Source: Sabethes cyaneus (Eukaryota; Arthropoda; Insecta; Diptera; Culicidae). Taken from it: a stretch of 64,000 nucleotides of DNA. The number at the start of each line of letters is the position of its first letter. Within the stretch, counting starts at the first letter, position 1. A program made the position numbers and the translations under genes. The stretch is taken from assembly GCF_943734655.1 (NCBI RefSeq), contig NC_071353.1, positions 74,175,493-74,239,492 of the forward strand, read 5' to 3'. Below, piece after piece: positions 1 to 10,456 of the stretch. The notes beneath the pieces are model-generated. The model worked only from the letters and a program-made list of their open reading frames with translations. It made no database searches and was not told the DNA's origin.

Positions 1-946
1 TTTTCCGACCGATTTTCAATATTCTTACACCAATCGATCGGAAAATCTTCTAAGAATTGACCCAAATGAAGAAAAGTATGGATTCTTGATGATGAACTGT
101 TGAAAAATCGAAAATAGTGAACCTATGTTTTACCAGAATTCTCGCTTCATGATTGGTTGGAAGATTCTTTGCGATGATCTATACCTATACCAATTTGATA
201 TCTGTGCTTGGAAAGTAAGCCAAAACAAGTGACAAAGCTTCCTCATTTCAACAAGATTTTTTAACACCGCGGTTAAACCTAGACCATTTTAATGTCCTTG
301 CTTGGGAAGTACGCCAGAGAGAGTGACAAAGCCCCCTCGAGCCAACAGATTTCTTATGAACGCGAATAAACCTACTCCAATTTGATGTCTGTGTTAGGTA
401 AGTGTGCCAGAAAAAATGACACAAGTTCGTTGTCCCAACAGATCGCAAATTCTTTACTGCGAGACGACTAAACCTCGGCGAATTTGATATGTGTGTTGGA
501 AAAATGTGCTACAGCTGTAATGTTCGGTTATAATACGACTCTGTATGAATACGCATGCTTACCGTTTCATTAGAAGTGTAGTGAAAAGATGTGCTGTTGA
601 TAAAATAGGATTGAATTGGTAAACTCCCTTCAACGTGGAGAACCATGGGTAATAAAAACAATCTTTAATTTCAGTAAGGTAGCAGGAAAGCAATAGTTTG
701 TGTTCTTGATTTTGTTAAATTGTTTTCAAATGCACAATCTTTTGAGAATTGAACGTATGCTATATTACTACTTTGATAAATGTAACATGCAACGCATGTT
801 GCATGTATATATGTTGCATATAGCATATATACATGAAGAATCGAATGATTACAAGCATGAATACATGCTACTATCACTACAAAGAGATTTACGTAGTCCT
901 GCGTCACCTATATATGCGGTCGTGTCTTGTACACAACCCCTCTGAT
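1..946 (+). repeat. Repeat family X, copy I (start cut by window)
   Basis: This AT-rich noncoding repeat recurs, inverted, as the block at 4624-8800 and partly at 4256-4620, 8890-9640, 29380-29560 and 31330-31740. Recognisable blocks are a GATCGATTGGTGTAAG-like start, three degenerate segments each built around a TGACA(C/A)AA core, a palindromic ATGCATGTATATATG cluster near 780-835, and an end reading TACGTAGTCCTGCGTCAC followed by a TGTCTTGTACACAACC tail. Short ORFs inside it are not conserved between copies, so I treat it as noncoding. Its class is unknown; the paired inverted copies suggest a foldback element. Confidence 0.6.
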
Positions 947-1740
947 TTTTATGACTTTTATTGTTTTGGTACAGATTTTGTTCGAAGCTCTTTAAACTTT
1001 CACAGACTTCATAAAAAAGTGTGCAGATTTTTGCAGATTATTTTCAAACCAGAAAATTCGTGTAGCCTGAAAACTGCTCGATTTTTTCGATTTTCGAGCG
1101 GTTCCAGACATTTGTTTAGAAAATATGGCATCTCTGGTTTAGGCTATACGAACGAAAACTGAAGGTTGCAAATATAAATTTGTAATTTTCTTATTGTCAA
1201 TTGCAAGGAAAATTGTACCATCCAAAGTGCGATATCGCTCATGAAAGTGCTATTTTGCATTAAATCGTTTCGGTATCTTCGGCGCACTTATTGCTTGGAA
1301 GATAACGAAAAAGTGCGCCGAAGATACCGAAACGATTTAATGCAAAATAGCACTTTTATGAGCGATATCGCACTTTGGATGGTACAATTTTCCTTGCAAT
1401 TGACAATACCTAGAATCGGAAACTTCAACGACAGCGCGTGTCATCTCTTGTCACTTGTTATCAGAGATGCCATATTTTCTAAAAAAATGTCTGGAACTGC
1501 TCGAAAACCGAAAAAATCTATCAGTTTTCCTGCTACTCGAATTTTCTGGTTTGAAAATAATCTGCGAAAATCTGCACACTTTTTTAGGAAGTCTGTGAAA
1601 GTTTAAAGAGCTTCGAACAAAAATCTGCACCAAAACAATAAAAGTCATAAAAACTGCAAATATCTGCAATTTTATAATGATCTGCAAGACCGTTCCAAAA
1701 ATCTGGAATTTGCAGACAAATCTGCAAGTTTGGTATCCCT
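947..1740. repeat. Foldback (inverted-repeat) element around a nested MITE
   Basis: Sequence at about 950-1140 returns in reverse complement at about 1465-1655. Both arms contain AAACTTTCACAGACTTC-type and TTTTCAAACCAGAAAATTCG-type blocks. The nested hairpin element 1192-1408 sits between the arms. Arms differ at scattered positions, so the copy is old. No coding potential is seen. The superfamily is undetermined. Confidence 0.55.
1192..1408. mobile_element. Near-perfect hairpin MITE, copy 1
   Basis: Two 98-bp arms (1192-1289 and 1311-1408) are reverse complements with one visible mismatch, separated by a 21-nt loop. The ends read TATTGTCAATTGCAAGG. A second, internally deleted copy lies at 2911-3057 with the same termini. 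TA dinucleotides at the ends fit a Tc1/mariner-type MITE, but this is an inference. The near identity of the arms suggests recent insertion or gene conversion. Confidence 0.8.
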
Positions 1741-1859
1741 GCTTGTTATGACATAAATAGGGCGAAAAACGAAGAAGATGAACCGGTTCTGAATGTCAAA
1801 TTCAGCCGGCGCCATATTGATTCTGTTCGATTTCTGCCAGGCATCCGACTTTTTCGTAA

Positions 1860-2899
1860 GGGGCCGTGCACTAATTACGTAAGGCATAATGGGGGGAGGG
1901 GGGGGGGGTTCCACAAAATCTTACAAAATCTTATTTGGGGGAGTGGGGGGCTTAATCATTTCTTACGTAAGATTTTCGTACACGAAAAAATTATGATAAA
2001 TTCAAATTTTTTAATAGCAACTCATGCTACTTGTTACAATTTTTTTTAATTGATGAGTTAAGTTGTGAAGTGTCAAAATCCTTCATGCTATAAGGAAATG
2101 CGTAGCAACTTGCTGAGTATTTTACCCTTGCCCACTCAGGGAAACATCAGGCGACCTACTTGTTCCAGAGCCATCTGATGTTATCGGTTTATGCTATTAT
2201 TCCAATATATTCGGTTGCAATTGCCTATCCCAATCCCGCAAGGCAGCCGCAAAATCCCTTATGATATCACTACAAACATTACAGCTAATGTATAGCTGTA
2301 TCAAGGGAACAAGCGCTTGATAAGCTACTGTACAACAAAAATGTTTCTTGGGATGTAAGACCATGTCGTGTGTCATCTAAAAGAGGCAAAGAAGTTCTTT
2401 GTATGCTACTGCACGAGGACACGTGTTCAGAAGATGTAGAGTGGATCAATGCAAATTCTGGCTTCAGTTTTCAGAAGGTCGCATAATGCATGCAAAAGGG
2501 TTGATTATGCGACCTTTTGAAAACTAAAGCCAGAATTATGTGTATGCTAGTGAGTTTCTGAACATATACCAACATCTATTGACAACCTCATTGCTGAAAT
2601 ACGTTCGGTTCGTGAGTGGGCTATGAAGGGATTTACAACAGATTTGATTTTGCGTGTTTTTTATGAATTTGTTTGAAACTTGGTTTTTAAGAACTTGTTT
2701 GAACTTTGTTGACTGTTTCAATATTCTTTCAATGTCTAACATTTTAAATAAAACGTGCATTGTGATGTTTCAAAAAATCTTACTAAGATTTTTTACGGGG
2801 GGGGGAGGGGGGATTGGCAGAATCTTACAAAATCTTATATAGGGGGAGGGGGGGTTCAAAAATGAAGAAAAAGCCCTTACGTAATTATTGCACGGCCCC
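1860..2899. mobile_element. Harbinger-like non-autonomous DNA transposon
   Basis: Terminal inverted repeats begin GGGGCCGTGCA and extend through the AATTACGTAAGG-like block at both ends. The element is flanked by TAA on both sides (1857-1859 and 2900-2902). A 3-bp TWA duplication with GGG-starting ends is the known signature of PIF/Harbinger. Subterminal direct repeats of ACAAAATCTTA followed by G-runs occur near both ends (1915-1950 and 2775-2850). No transposase is seen in the 1.04 kb. Confidence 0.65.
2454..2537. repeat. 84-bp hairpin inside the Harbinger-like element
   Basis: Arms of about 34 bp begin AATTCTGGCTT and pair with an inverse copy ending AAGCCAGAATT. They enclose a short loop containing GCATGC. 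There are a few mismatches. It may be a nested mini-foldback or an internal structural feature of its host element. Confidence 0.6.
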
Positions 2900-2910
2900 T
2901 AAGCGGGTTA

Positions 2911-3057
2911 TATTGTCAATTGCAAGGAAAATTGTACCATCCAAAGTGCGATATCGCTCATAAAGTGCTATTTTACATTAAATCGTTTCGGTATCTTCGG
3001 CGCACTTATTGCTTGGAAGATAACGAAAAAGTGCAATTTTCCTTGCAATTGACAATA
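2911..3057. mobile_element. Hairpin MITE, copy 2 (deleted right arm)
   Basis: It has the same left arm and termini as 1192-1408, but most of the right arm is missing, so GTGCAATTTTCC joins the loop directly to the terminal 20 bp. It lies 11 bp beyond the Harbinger-like element. Flanking TA is present on both sides. Confidence 0.75.
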
Positions 3058-3770
3058 TTTATGATGATGAACAATATAGTTCACTCTTCTACAATCCTGA
3101 AAACACGAACGCCATAGTGGCATAAAAGGTTACCAATGTACACCGTAAATTCGACACGTCTATCGGAAACAATTCAACCTTCAGTATAGACACATTCCGC
3201 GGGCCGTTATGTTATACCAACCAGACATTTTATAAAAGTTGCTTTTAGCATTGTTGATTATTTTTCCATGATTGGGCAATGTTTGAACCTTTCAAAACTG
3301 CCAACTGGTATTCTAGTATTTTCGGAAGTTATATAAAACGTGTGTCGAAAGTAAATGAAACATACAAGAAATAAATGATTTTTTGTCATATTTTTGAAAA
3401 CGCTTCTACAGAGCGCTAAAACATTTCATAATATCACTTGTTTTCGACCAACTTACAAAGGAATATATGCTGAATCCATTCCAAAAATAGTTTGAATGTA
3501 ATTTTGCAGTTATTTTGTATTTCAAGTGGATGAAATAAGGCCATTTTTTGCGTTGTAACGTCACGAAAAAGGCGTAGTTTTTCGCTTTCACAGAAAAGTG
3601 CTATTTCGAACAATCTAATAATCCGTATTCTCTTTGTACTCAAAAATACCTTCAAAACGGTGCCTAAAGAATGAAGATAAGGTAACTAGAACCTAAATTA
3701 CAACTGATTGAGGCTCGCGTTGTAACGTCACGGCGGGCAGCCGGACGGATTCAAAACAAGTGAGACATAA
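3058..3770. other. Unassigned AT-rich stretch with two CGTTGTAACGTCACG motifs
   Basis: I see no gene. The 15-bp motif CGTTGTAACGTCACG occurs at 3551-3565 and 3718-3732, and again near 10.5-10.9 kb. Short ORFs at 3406-3655 lack any recognisable domain. Confidence 0.4.
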
Positions 3771-5062
3771 GTAATAGCATCGAAACCTTAAGACATAGCA
3801 TAATAGTCGCTTCAGAAAAGGTTGTTAATTTAAAAAGCACTTTTTAGTGATGAAAAAAAATTCGAACATTAGGATGTCCCTAAGCAGATACAAAAAATAT
3901 TTGCTCTATTTTAAGTCAGGAATGATTGCTGTCTATAAAAAATTTGTAGAAAACCAAATTTCAAGAAACGTTGAATACTGAAGATTTGTATTTCTTACTC
4001 GAAGAAAGTTATAGAGCCAAACTCTTAGGGACACCCTTAAAAATAGATTTTTTTCGATCTAGCTCTTTAATAACGCTTCGCATGCCTTTTAAATGTTCTA
4101 AAAAATCGGTAATCGAATTAAATTGCACATTTTCGTCGACAGTAGAGATACATCTTCTTCCCTTTAGGAGCTATCCCATGTTTTCTGACGTAGGACTACG
4201 TCTTGCAGGAAGGTAGCTGGTATAGGGGGTAATTCCAAAAAATCTTTCTCGTAAAGTGGTCAGGTTTTACACGCTAATAGCTTAGTGGTTTCCTGAACGA
4301 TTTTCAACATTCTTACACCAATCGATTGGAAAACCTTCTAAGAATTTTCCCAAATGAAGAAAAGTATGGTTTCTTGATGTTGAACTTTTGAAAAATTGAA
4401 AATAATGAACCTATATTTAACCAGATTTCTCGTTTCGTGATTGGTTGGAACACTCTTTACGATGATCTAAACCTATACCAATTTAATATCTGTGCTTGGG
4501 AAGTAAGCCAAAACAAGTAACAAAGTTTCCTCATTTCGTCAAGATTTCTTAACATCGCGATTAAACCTAGACCATTTTGATGTCCTTGCTTGGGAAGTAC
4601 GCCAGAAAGAGTGACAGAAAAAAATCAGAGGGGTTGTGTACAAGACACGACTGCATATATAGGTGACGCAGGACTACGTAAGTCTCTTTGTAGTGATAGT
4701 AGCATGTATTCATGCTTGTAATCATTCGATTCTTCATGTATACATGCTATATGCAACATATATACATGCTACATACGTTGTATGAAACATTTATCAAAGT
4801 AGTAACATTGCATACGTTCAATTCTCAAAAGATTGTGCATTTGAAAACAATTTAACAAAATCAAGAACACAAACTATTGCTTTCCTGCTACCTTACTGAA
4901 ATTAAAGATTGTTTTTATTATCCATGGTTTCCCACATTGGAGGGATTTTACCAATTCAATCCTATTTTATCAACAGCACATCTTTTAGCTACACTTCTAA
5001 TGAAACGGCAAGCATGCGTATTCATACAGAGTCGTATTATAACCGAACACTACAGCTGTAGC

Positions 5063-5075
5063 ACATTTTTCCAAC
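5063..5075. repeat. RTE target-site duplication, 3' side
   Basis: ACATTTTTCCAAC here is repeated exactly at 8314-8326. The uninterrupted family X copy (reverse complement of the area around 510-525) carries the site once, so these are true target-site duplications. Confidence 0.85.
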
Positions 5076-5100
5076 TTACTTACTTAGGTGGCTTGCCGTC

Positions 5101-5481
5101 TTAAGACAAAGCCTGTTGAACAAAATTTCTCCATGTAACTCGGTTGAGGGCTACCGCTCTCCAATTCCTCGGACACCGAGTACTCTCCGCCAGATCTCGC
5201 TCCACCTGGTCTAACCATCTTGCTCGCTGCGCTCCTGGTCGTCTTGTTCCTACCGGATTTGAGGCGAACACCATCTTTGCAGGGTAGTTATCCGACATTC
5301 TTGCAACATGCCCTGCCCATCGCATCCGTCCAGCTTTAGCCACCTTCTGGATACTGGGTTCGCCATAGAGCTGTGCGAGTTCATGGTTCATCCTCCGCCT
5401 CCATACTCCGTTCTCCTGTACGCCGCCGAAGATCGTTCTTAGCACTCGTCGTTCGAAAACTCCGTACAGTACAGGGTGCAC
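5101..5481 (-). pseudogene. RTE C-terminal domain (shifted frame)
   Basis: This is the continuation of the RTE protein after the lesion near 5470. Motifs VFERRVLRTIFGGVQENG, MRWAGHVARM and RARWLDQVERDL are diagnostic of the RTE C-terminus. A stretch of about 20 residues expected between LYG and VFERR is missing, and the frame differs from the RT ORF. The stop is 26 bp before the element end. Confidence 0.85.
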
Positions 5482-6800
5482 TTTGTACGGGGACTTAGTC
5501 TGCTCGACCGCAATTGCTTGTGGAGCCCATAGTAAGCACGACTTCCGCTGATAATACGCCTCCGAATCTCACGGCTGGTATCATTGTCCGCCGTTACCAG
5601 TGAGCCAAGGTAGACAAATTCATCGACTACCTCAAACTCATCGCCGTCGATCAATATACTACTGCCCAAGCGGTGTCGTTCGGCCTCGGTTCCGCTGGCC
5701 AGCATGTACTTTGTTTTAGACGTATTTACCTTTAACCCAATCTTTTCTGCTTCGCGCTTTAGTCTGGTGTACTGTTCAGCCACCGCCACAGATGTTCTGC
5801 CGATAATATCCATGTCATCGGCAAAGCAGACGGATTGACTAGATTTGTTGAATATCGTGCCCCGCGTGTTGATATCTGCTCGGTTCATAACACCTTGTAG
5901 CGCTATGTTGAACAGCAGGCATGAAAGACCATCACCTTGACGAAGCCCTCTGTGTGATTCGAATGAACTTGACAATCCACCCAAAATCCGAACACAGCAC
6001 TGCGTACCATCCATCGTAGATTTAATCAGTTTGATGAGCTTCCTGGGGAAGCTGTTCTCGTCCATGATTTTCCATAGCTCTTTCCGGTCGATGGTATCAT
6101 ATGCGGCTTTGAAGTCAACGAATGAATGATGCGTGGGAACTCTGTATTCACGGCCCTTTTGGAGGATTTGCCGCAGTGTAAATATTTGATCCGTTGTAGA
6201 CCGACCTTCGACGAAGCCGGCTTGATAAGTTCCCACAAATCTATTCGCAATTGGTGATAGACGGCGGAAAATGATTTGGGACAGCACTTTATAAGCGGCA
6301 TTGAGAACAGTGATCGCTCGATAGTTCTCACAGTCCAACTTGTCGCCCTTTTTGTAGATCGGGCAGATAACCCCATCTTTCCACTCCTCCGGTAGCTGTT
6401 CCGTATCCCAAATTCTAACAATTAGTCGGTGCAGACAAACGGCCAGCTTTTCTGGTCCTATTTTAATAAGCTCCGCTCCGATGCCATCTTTTCCAGCTGA
6501 CTTGTTGTTCCTTAGCTGCATGATGGCCTCCTTAACTTCGCCTATCGTTGGGGTTGGCACCTCTTCCCCGTTTGTTGCACCGTCGAAATTGCTTTCTTCG
6601 CCGTCATGGATTTCCGCCTGGGCGTCATTCAGGTGTTCGTCGAAGTGCTGCTTCCACCTATTCGTCACCTCACGATCGTCCGTCAGAATACTGCCAGTCT
6701 TATCCCGACACATTTCGGCTCGCGGCACAAAGCCTTTGCGGGATCCGTTCAGTTTCTGGTAGAACTTCCGCGTTTCCTGAGAACGATGCAGCCGCTCCAA
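5439..6800 (-). CDS. RTE reverse transcriptase domain
   Basis: This 453-residue ORF contains the RNA-dependent DNA polymerase of the RTE element. Recognisable blocks in order are AGKDGIGAELIK (RT domain 1), VICPIYKKGDK, NYRAITVLNAAYKVLSQII, the AGFVEGRSTTDQIFTLRQI block, HSFVDFKAAYDTIDR (first catalytic Asp), GLRQGDGLSCLLFNIAL, and CFADDMDIIGR with the catalytic FADD box. The fingers and palm are intact. After KTKYMLA and VYLGSLVT the frame ends early: the last residues run into a deletion that removes part of the region before VFERRVLR, and the C-terminal part continues in the overlapping ORF 5101-5481. It acts, in living relatives, by target-primed reverse transcription in the nucleus. Confidence 0.88.
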   Translation of the reverse strand: MERLHRSQETRKFYQKLNGSRKGFVPRAEMCRDKTGSILTDDREVTNRWKQHFDEHLNDAQAEIHDGEESNFDGATNGEEVPTPTIGEVKEAIMQLRNNKSAGKDGIGAELIKIGPEKLAVCLHRLIVRIWDTEQLPEEWKDGVICPIYKKGDKLDCENYRAITVLNAAYKVLSQIIFRRLSPIANRFVGTYQAGFVEGRSTTDQIFTLRQILQKGREYRVPTHHSFVDFKAAYDTIDRKELWKIMDENSFPRKLIKLIKSTMDGTQCCVRILGGLSSSFESHRGLRQGDGLSCLLFNIALQGVMNRADINTRGTIFNKSSQSVCFADDMDIIGRTSVAVAEQYTRLKREAEKIGLKVNTSKTKYMLASGTEAERHRLGSSILIDGDEFEVVDEFVYLGSLVTADNDTSREIRRRIISGSRAYYGLHKQLRSSRLSPRTKCTLYCTEFSNDEC

Positions 6801-7042
6801 CTCTGCATATTCCTGCTCTTCCAGGTTGCGCTTTTTCTCCCGAAAGATTTGGTTTCACTGCATCTTCTTCTGTTTGTGTCTTTCCACGTTCTGACGTGTG
6901 GCATCTTGGCCGCCCGCGCAGAGTTCTCCTCATCCATTACCCTCCTACATTCATCGTCAAACCAATCGTTCCGCTGATTCCGGGCCACATGCCCGATGGA
7001 GCTCTCCGCTACACTGCTGATGGCTTTTTGATAGTGTTCCAA
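6749..7042 (-). pseudogene. RTE linker between endonuclease and RT (frameshifted)
   Basis: The frame overlapping the endonuclease end continues with the segment NDWFDDECRRVMDEENSARA, which is the usual start of the RTE linker, and then falls out of frame again before the RT ORF at 6800. It shows that at least two frameshifts separate the two domains. Confidence 0.7.
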
Positions 7043-8037
7043 CAGTCCTCGAGAGGGGCTTCGTCCAGCTCGTCCTCTTCCGGCAGTGCAGCTTCGAGTG
7101 AATGCGCGTAGTTTGCGGCGACGTCTGGCTGCTTCAGCCGCGCGAGATCTAACCGAGGCTGGCGTCGGTACCGAATGTTGTTCACAACGGAGAGTCTTGG
7201 GCGCATCTTAACCATCACTAGGTAGTGGTCCGAGTCAACGTTAGCCCTTCGATAGGATCTGACGTCGATAATGTCTGAGAAGTGCCGACTGTCGATCAAA
7301 ACGTGGTCGATCTGTGATTCTGTCTGATTTGGTGACCTCCAGGTGTACTTATGGTGGATTCTGTGCTGGAAAAAGGTACTACGTACGGCTATATTCTTGG
7401 AGGCGGCAAAGTCGATAAGTCTTAGGCCCATTTCATTGGTTCGCTGGTGTGCACTGAACCTTCCAATCACCGGTTTGTATTCCTCCTCCTGGCCGACCTG
7501 AGCATTGAAATCCCCGATGACGATCTTGATATCATGTTTTGGGCATCGGTCGTATTCACTCTCCAACTGCGCGTAGAATTCATCCTTGTCGTCATCGGTA
7601 CTTCTGAGGTGAGGGCTGTGCACGTTGATGATGCTTATGTTGAAGAATCGGCCCTTGATTCTCAACCTGCACATTCGAGGATTGATTGGCCACCACCCAA
7701 TCAGCCGTTTCCGCATCTCGCCCATCACTATGAAAGCTGTACCCAGCTCGTGTGTGTTGCCGCAGCTCTGGTAGATGGTATGTCCATCTCTGAACGTACG
7801 TACCGTTGAGCTCTTCCAGCACACCTCCTGCAGCGCTACGACGTCGAATTTGCGGCTCTTCAATACGTCGGAGAGCACTCGAGTGCTCCCTTGGAAGTTG
7901 AGAGATCGGCAGTTCCACGTCCCGAGTTTCCAATCTATAGTCCTTTTTCGTCGCGTGGGTCTATTCCGATTGTTCCAGTAAGAATATATTTGTTCTTCGT
8001 TCCATGCTTTAGTATTTTTCGTGGTGACGGCTTGCAA
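7009..8037 (-). CDS. RTE endonuclease domain (EEP/APE type)
   Basis: This ORF codes for the N-terminal, target-nicking endonuclease of the RTE element, which would cut one strand of target DNA to prime reverse transcription. Family motifs are visible in order: a GTWNCRSL start around residue 43, the LQEVCW glutamate motif near 74, INVHSPH, the VIGDFNAQVG Asp/Asn motif near 172, the WRSPN block, IDHVLI, and a terminal SDHYLV His motif near 267. The domain is complete. The ORF starts at the first ATG after a 276-bp leader. It ends in a frame different from the downstream linker (6749-7042) and RT, so the native single polyprotein is broken here. The ancestral activity is well supported; activity of this copy is not. 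Confidence 0.88.
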   Translation of the reverse strand: MQAVTTKNTKAWNEEQIYSYWNNRNRPTRRKRTIDWKLGTWNCRSLNFQGSTRVLSDVLKSRKFDVVALQEVCWKSSTVRTFRDGHTIYQSCGNTHELGTAFIVMGEMRKRLIGWWPINPRMCRLRIKGRFFNISIINVHSPHLRSTDDDKDEFYAQLESEYDRCPKHDIKIVIGDFNAQVGQEEEYKPVIGRFSAHQRTNEMGLRLIDFAASKNIAVRSTFFQHRIHHKYTWRSPNQTESQIDHVLIDSRHFSDIIDVRSYRRANVDSDHYLVMVKMRPRLSVVNNIRYRRQPRLDLARLKQPDVAANYAHSLEAALPEEDELDEAPLEDCWNTIKKPSAV

Positions 8038-8313
8038 AGCCTGCTACACCAACCCCCTGTTTCGCCGGAGGGCCAACGAAGCTCGAAAGAGCCCTCCTTT
8101 CCTGTCAGCATACGACCTTGGCTTCCACCGGGGTTGGTTACCCGATCTCCACCAAAGTTGCTCGTATCCCGGCTGGTACTACGAGGCGGTAGGAATAGGA
8201 GTTGCTGAATAAGAGGCTATGAACCACTGTAGGGTCTATTTTATGCCTACACGTGCACAAGGCACCGACGGTACGCATTATTTAGCCGTTTACCAGCCAA
8301 CATTACATTTTTT

Positions 8314-8326
8314 ACATTTTTCCAAC
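8314..8326. repeat. RTE target-site duplication, 5' side
   Basis: This is an exact copy of ACATTTTTCCAAC at 5063-5075, directly followed by the family X continuation ACAGATATC. Confidence 0.85.
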
Positions 8327-9267
8327 ACAGATATCAAATTCGCCGAGGTTTAATCGTCTCGCAGTAAAGAATTTGCGATCTGTTGGGACGACGAGCTTGT
8401 GTCATTTTTCTGGCACACTTCCCTAACACAGACATCAAATTGGTTTAGGTTTAATCGCGTTCGTAAGAAATCTGTTGGCACGAGGGGGCTTTGTCACTCT
8501 CTCTGGCGTACTTTCCAAGCAAGGACATCAAAATGGTCTAGGTTGAACCGCGGTGTTAAGAAATCTTGTTGAAATGAGGAAACTTTATTTCTTGTTTTGG
8601 CTTACTTCCCAAGCACAGATATCAAATTGGTATAGGTTTAGATCATCGTAAAAAATCTTCCAACCAATCACGTAGCGAGACTTCTGGTAAAACATCAAGA
8701 ATCCATACTTTTCTTCATTTGGGTCAATTCTAAGAAGATTTTCCGATCGATTGGTGTAAGAATATTGAAAATCGATCGGAAAACCGCTGAGCAATTTGCG
8801 CTCAAAACCTTTCATTTTTCGTGACGCTCGCATTTTTCGATTTTTTGGAATGACACCCTTCTCAAAACTTGCCGTAAGACGTAGTCCTACGTCAAAATGA
8901 CACAAGTTCGTTGTCCCAACAGATCGCAAATTCTTTACTGCGAGACGATTAAACCTAGGCAAATTTGATATCTGTCTTGGAAAAATGTGCTACAGTTGTA
9001 GTGTTCGGTTATAATATGACTCTGTATGAATACGCATGCTTGCCGTTTCATTTGAAGTGTAGTGAACAGATGTGCTGTTGATAAAATAGGATTGAATTGG
9101 TAAAATCCCTTCAACGTGTGGAACCATGGGTAATAAAAACAATCTTTAATTTCTGTAAGGTAGCAGGAAAGCAATAGTTTGTGTTCTTGATTTTGTTAAA
9201 TTATTTCCAAATGCACATAGAAATAACTCTTAAATCTTTTGAGAATTTAACGTATACAATGTTACTA

Positions 9268-9478
9268 CAGGAATCCCCCGAATAACGCGATGGGTGGTGA
9301 TGTACGCCCATCGCGATATCTTAGCAGTACATTAACCAATAAAGTTGACTTTTGGTAGTAGACTTGGTTGTACCACATATTAACAATGTACCAAAAATCA
9401 ACTTTATTGGTTAATGGACAACTAAGAAACCTCCATGGGCGTACACCACCACCAACCGCGTTAATCGGGGGACTGCTG
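9268..9478. mobile_element. pogo/Tigger-type MITE at TA
   Basis: Terminal inverted repeats CAGSARTCCCCCGA(A/T)TAACGCG flank a fully palindromic interior. TA precedes and follows the element. The family X copy near 765-780 has the uninterrupted site TTACTACTTTGATA, which confirms insertion into TA. CAG...CCCCC ends with TA duplication resemble pogo/Tigger families. No coding capacity. Confidence 0.75.
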
Positions 9479-10170
9479 TACTTTGATAAATGTTACATGC
9501 AACGCATGTAGCATGTATATATGTTGCATATAGCATGCATACATGAAGAATCGGTTGATTACAAGCATGGATACATATGCTACTATCACTACAAAGAGAC
9601 TTACGTAGTCCTGCGTCACCTGTATATGCGGTCGTGTCTTGTGTTTTGTATTTTTTTTTTATTTGTACAAGTGAGATTAGCTACTCATAGCTGCTCTCCC
9701 CCGAGATGCACCCCCTTAATAATTATATGTAAAAATAAAAAAGCCAGTGATAGCTTCTAAAGGGGAAAAGATAGAGCTCTACTATTTTCGACGAAAATGT
9801 GCAGTTTATTTAGATTATCATTTTTTTAGAACATTTGCAAGGCATACGATGCGTTATAAAAGAGCTAGATCGAAAAAAACTATCACTATTTAAGAGTGTC
9901 CCTAAGAGTTTGGCTCTACAACTTTCTTCATGTAAGAGATACAAATCCTCAGTATTGAACGAAGTTTCTTGAAATTCGGTTTTCTACATATTTTCTATAG
10001 ATATCAATCATTTCTGACTTAAAACAGAGAAAATATTTTTGTATCTACTATGGGACACCCTAATGCCCGAATATTTTTTCACCACTAGAAAATGCTTTTG
10101 AAATGAAGAAACTATTATGCTATGTCTTAAGGTTTCGATGCTATTACTCATGTCTCACTTTCTTAGAATC

Positions 10171-10264
10171 CCTCGTACTGCGCGACGTAATTTGTGAACA
10201 ACCCCAAAATTACGTAAAAAAGGGGACGACAAATTAACAACACGTTTTTGGATTATCCCTTAAG
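10171..10264. other. Short unassigned spacer
   Basis: Unique-looking AT-rich sequence ending in CCCTTAAG, the 8-bp target duplication of the next MITE. Confidence 0.4.
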
Positions 10265-10448
10265 TAGAGTGACTATATACAGAGTGGCGCCAAGTCATCC
10301 CAAATGTATGCAATGCGGTTTATCCTAGGTTTTTCTTTCTCTTTCCTGCATACGCGTTGGATAGGTTGTCTGCTCGATTGGAATGACACTGACAGATAAT
10401 TATCATTCCAATTTTGACATTGTCGCCACTCTGTATATAGTCACTCTA
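10265..10448. mobile_element. hAT-type MITE with perfect 8-bp duplication
   Basis: The ends are 25-bp identical inverted repeats beginning TAGAGTGACTATATACAGAG. The direct repeat CCCTTAAG flanks both sides (10257-10264 and 10449-10456). An 8-bp duplication is typical of hAT superfamily elements. At 184 bp it is non-coding. Confidence 0.85.
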
Positions 10449-10456
10449 CCCTTAAG

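Larger units (their letters stand above)
5076..8313 (-). mobile_element. RTE-clade non-LTR retrotransposon, nearly full length
   Basis: This 3.24-kb element encodes an apurinic-type endonuclease followed by a reverse transcriptase, in one direction and without a gag-like ORF1, which is the layout of the RTE clade. The wording of the protein matches the insect endonuclease-reverse transcriptase group. The 3' end on the minus strand is a short TAAG repeat rather than poly(A), also an RTE habit. Perfect 13-bp flanking duplications and an empty-site copy of family X fix its borders. It is dead: frameshifts near 7010 and about 6800-6850, and a deletion near 5470. Fragments of related elements occur at 12206-12748, 38700-39095 and 50210-50530. 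Confidence 0.9.
3771..10170. repeat. Composite inverted-repeat block containing the RTE element
   Basis: The outer arms 3771-4210 and about 9755-10170 are reverse complements (both include ATAGCATCGAAACC, AGTTTGGCTCTA and GCTAGATCGAAAAAA blocks). Inside, 4190-4620 pairs with about 8490-8900, and 4624-8800 is a full reverse copy of family X interrupted by the RTE. The partial forward copy 8890-9640 contains a pogo-like MITE. The block reads as stacked foldbacks built from family X. Confidence 0.55.

Noticed and set aside
671..1162. Small ORFs in family X and the adjoining foldback
   Set aside because: Not conserved among the other copies of the same repeats and lacking motifs.
6481..7111. Plus-strand ORFs opposite the RTE (for example 6548-7111 and 6606-6977)
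   Set aside because: They are antisense shadows of the RTE coding sequence and have no domain of their own.
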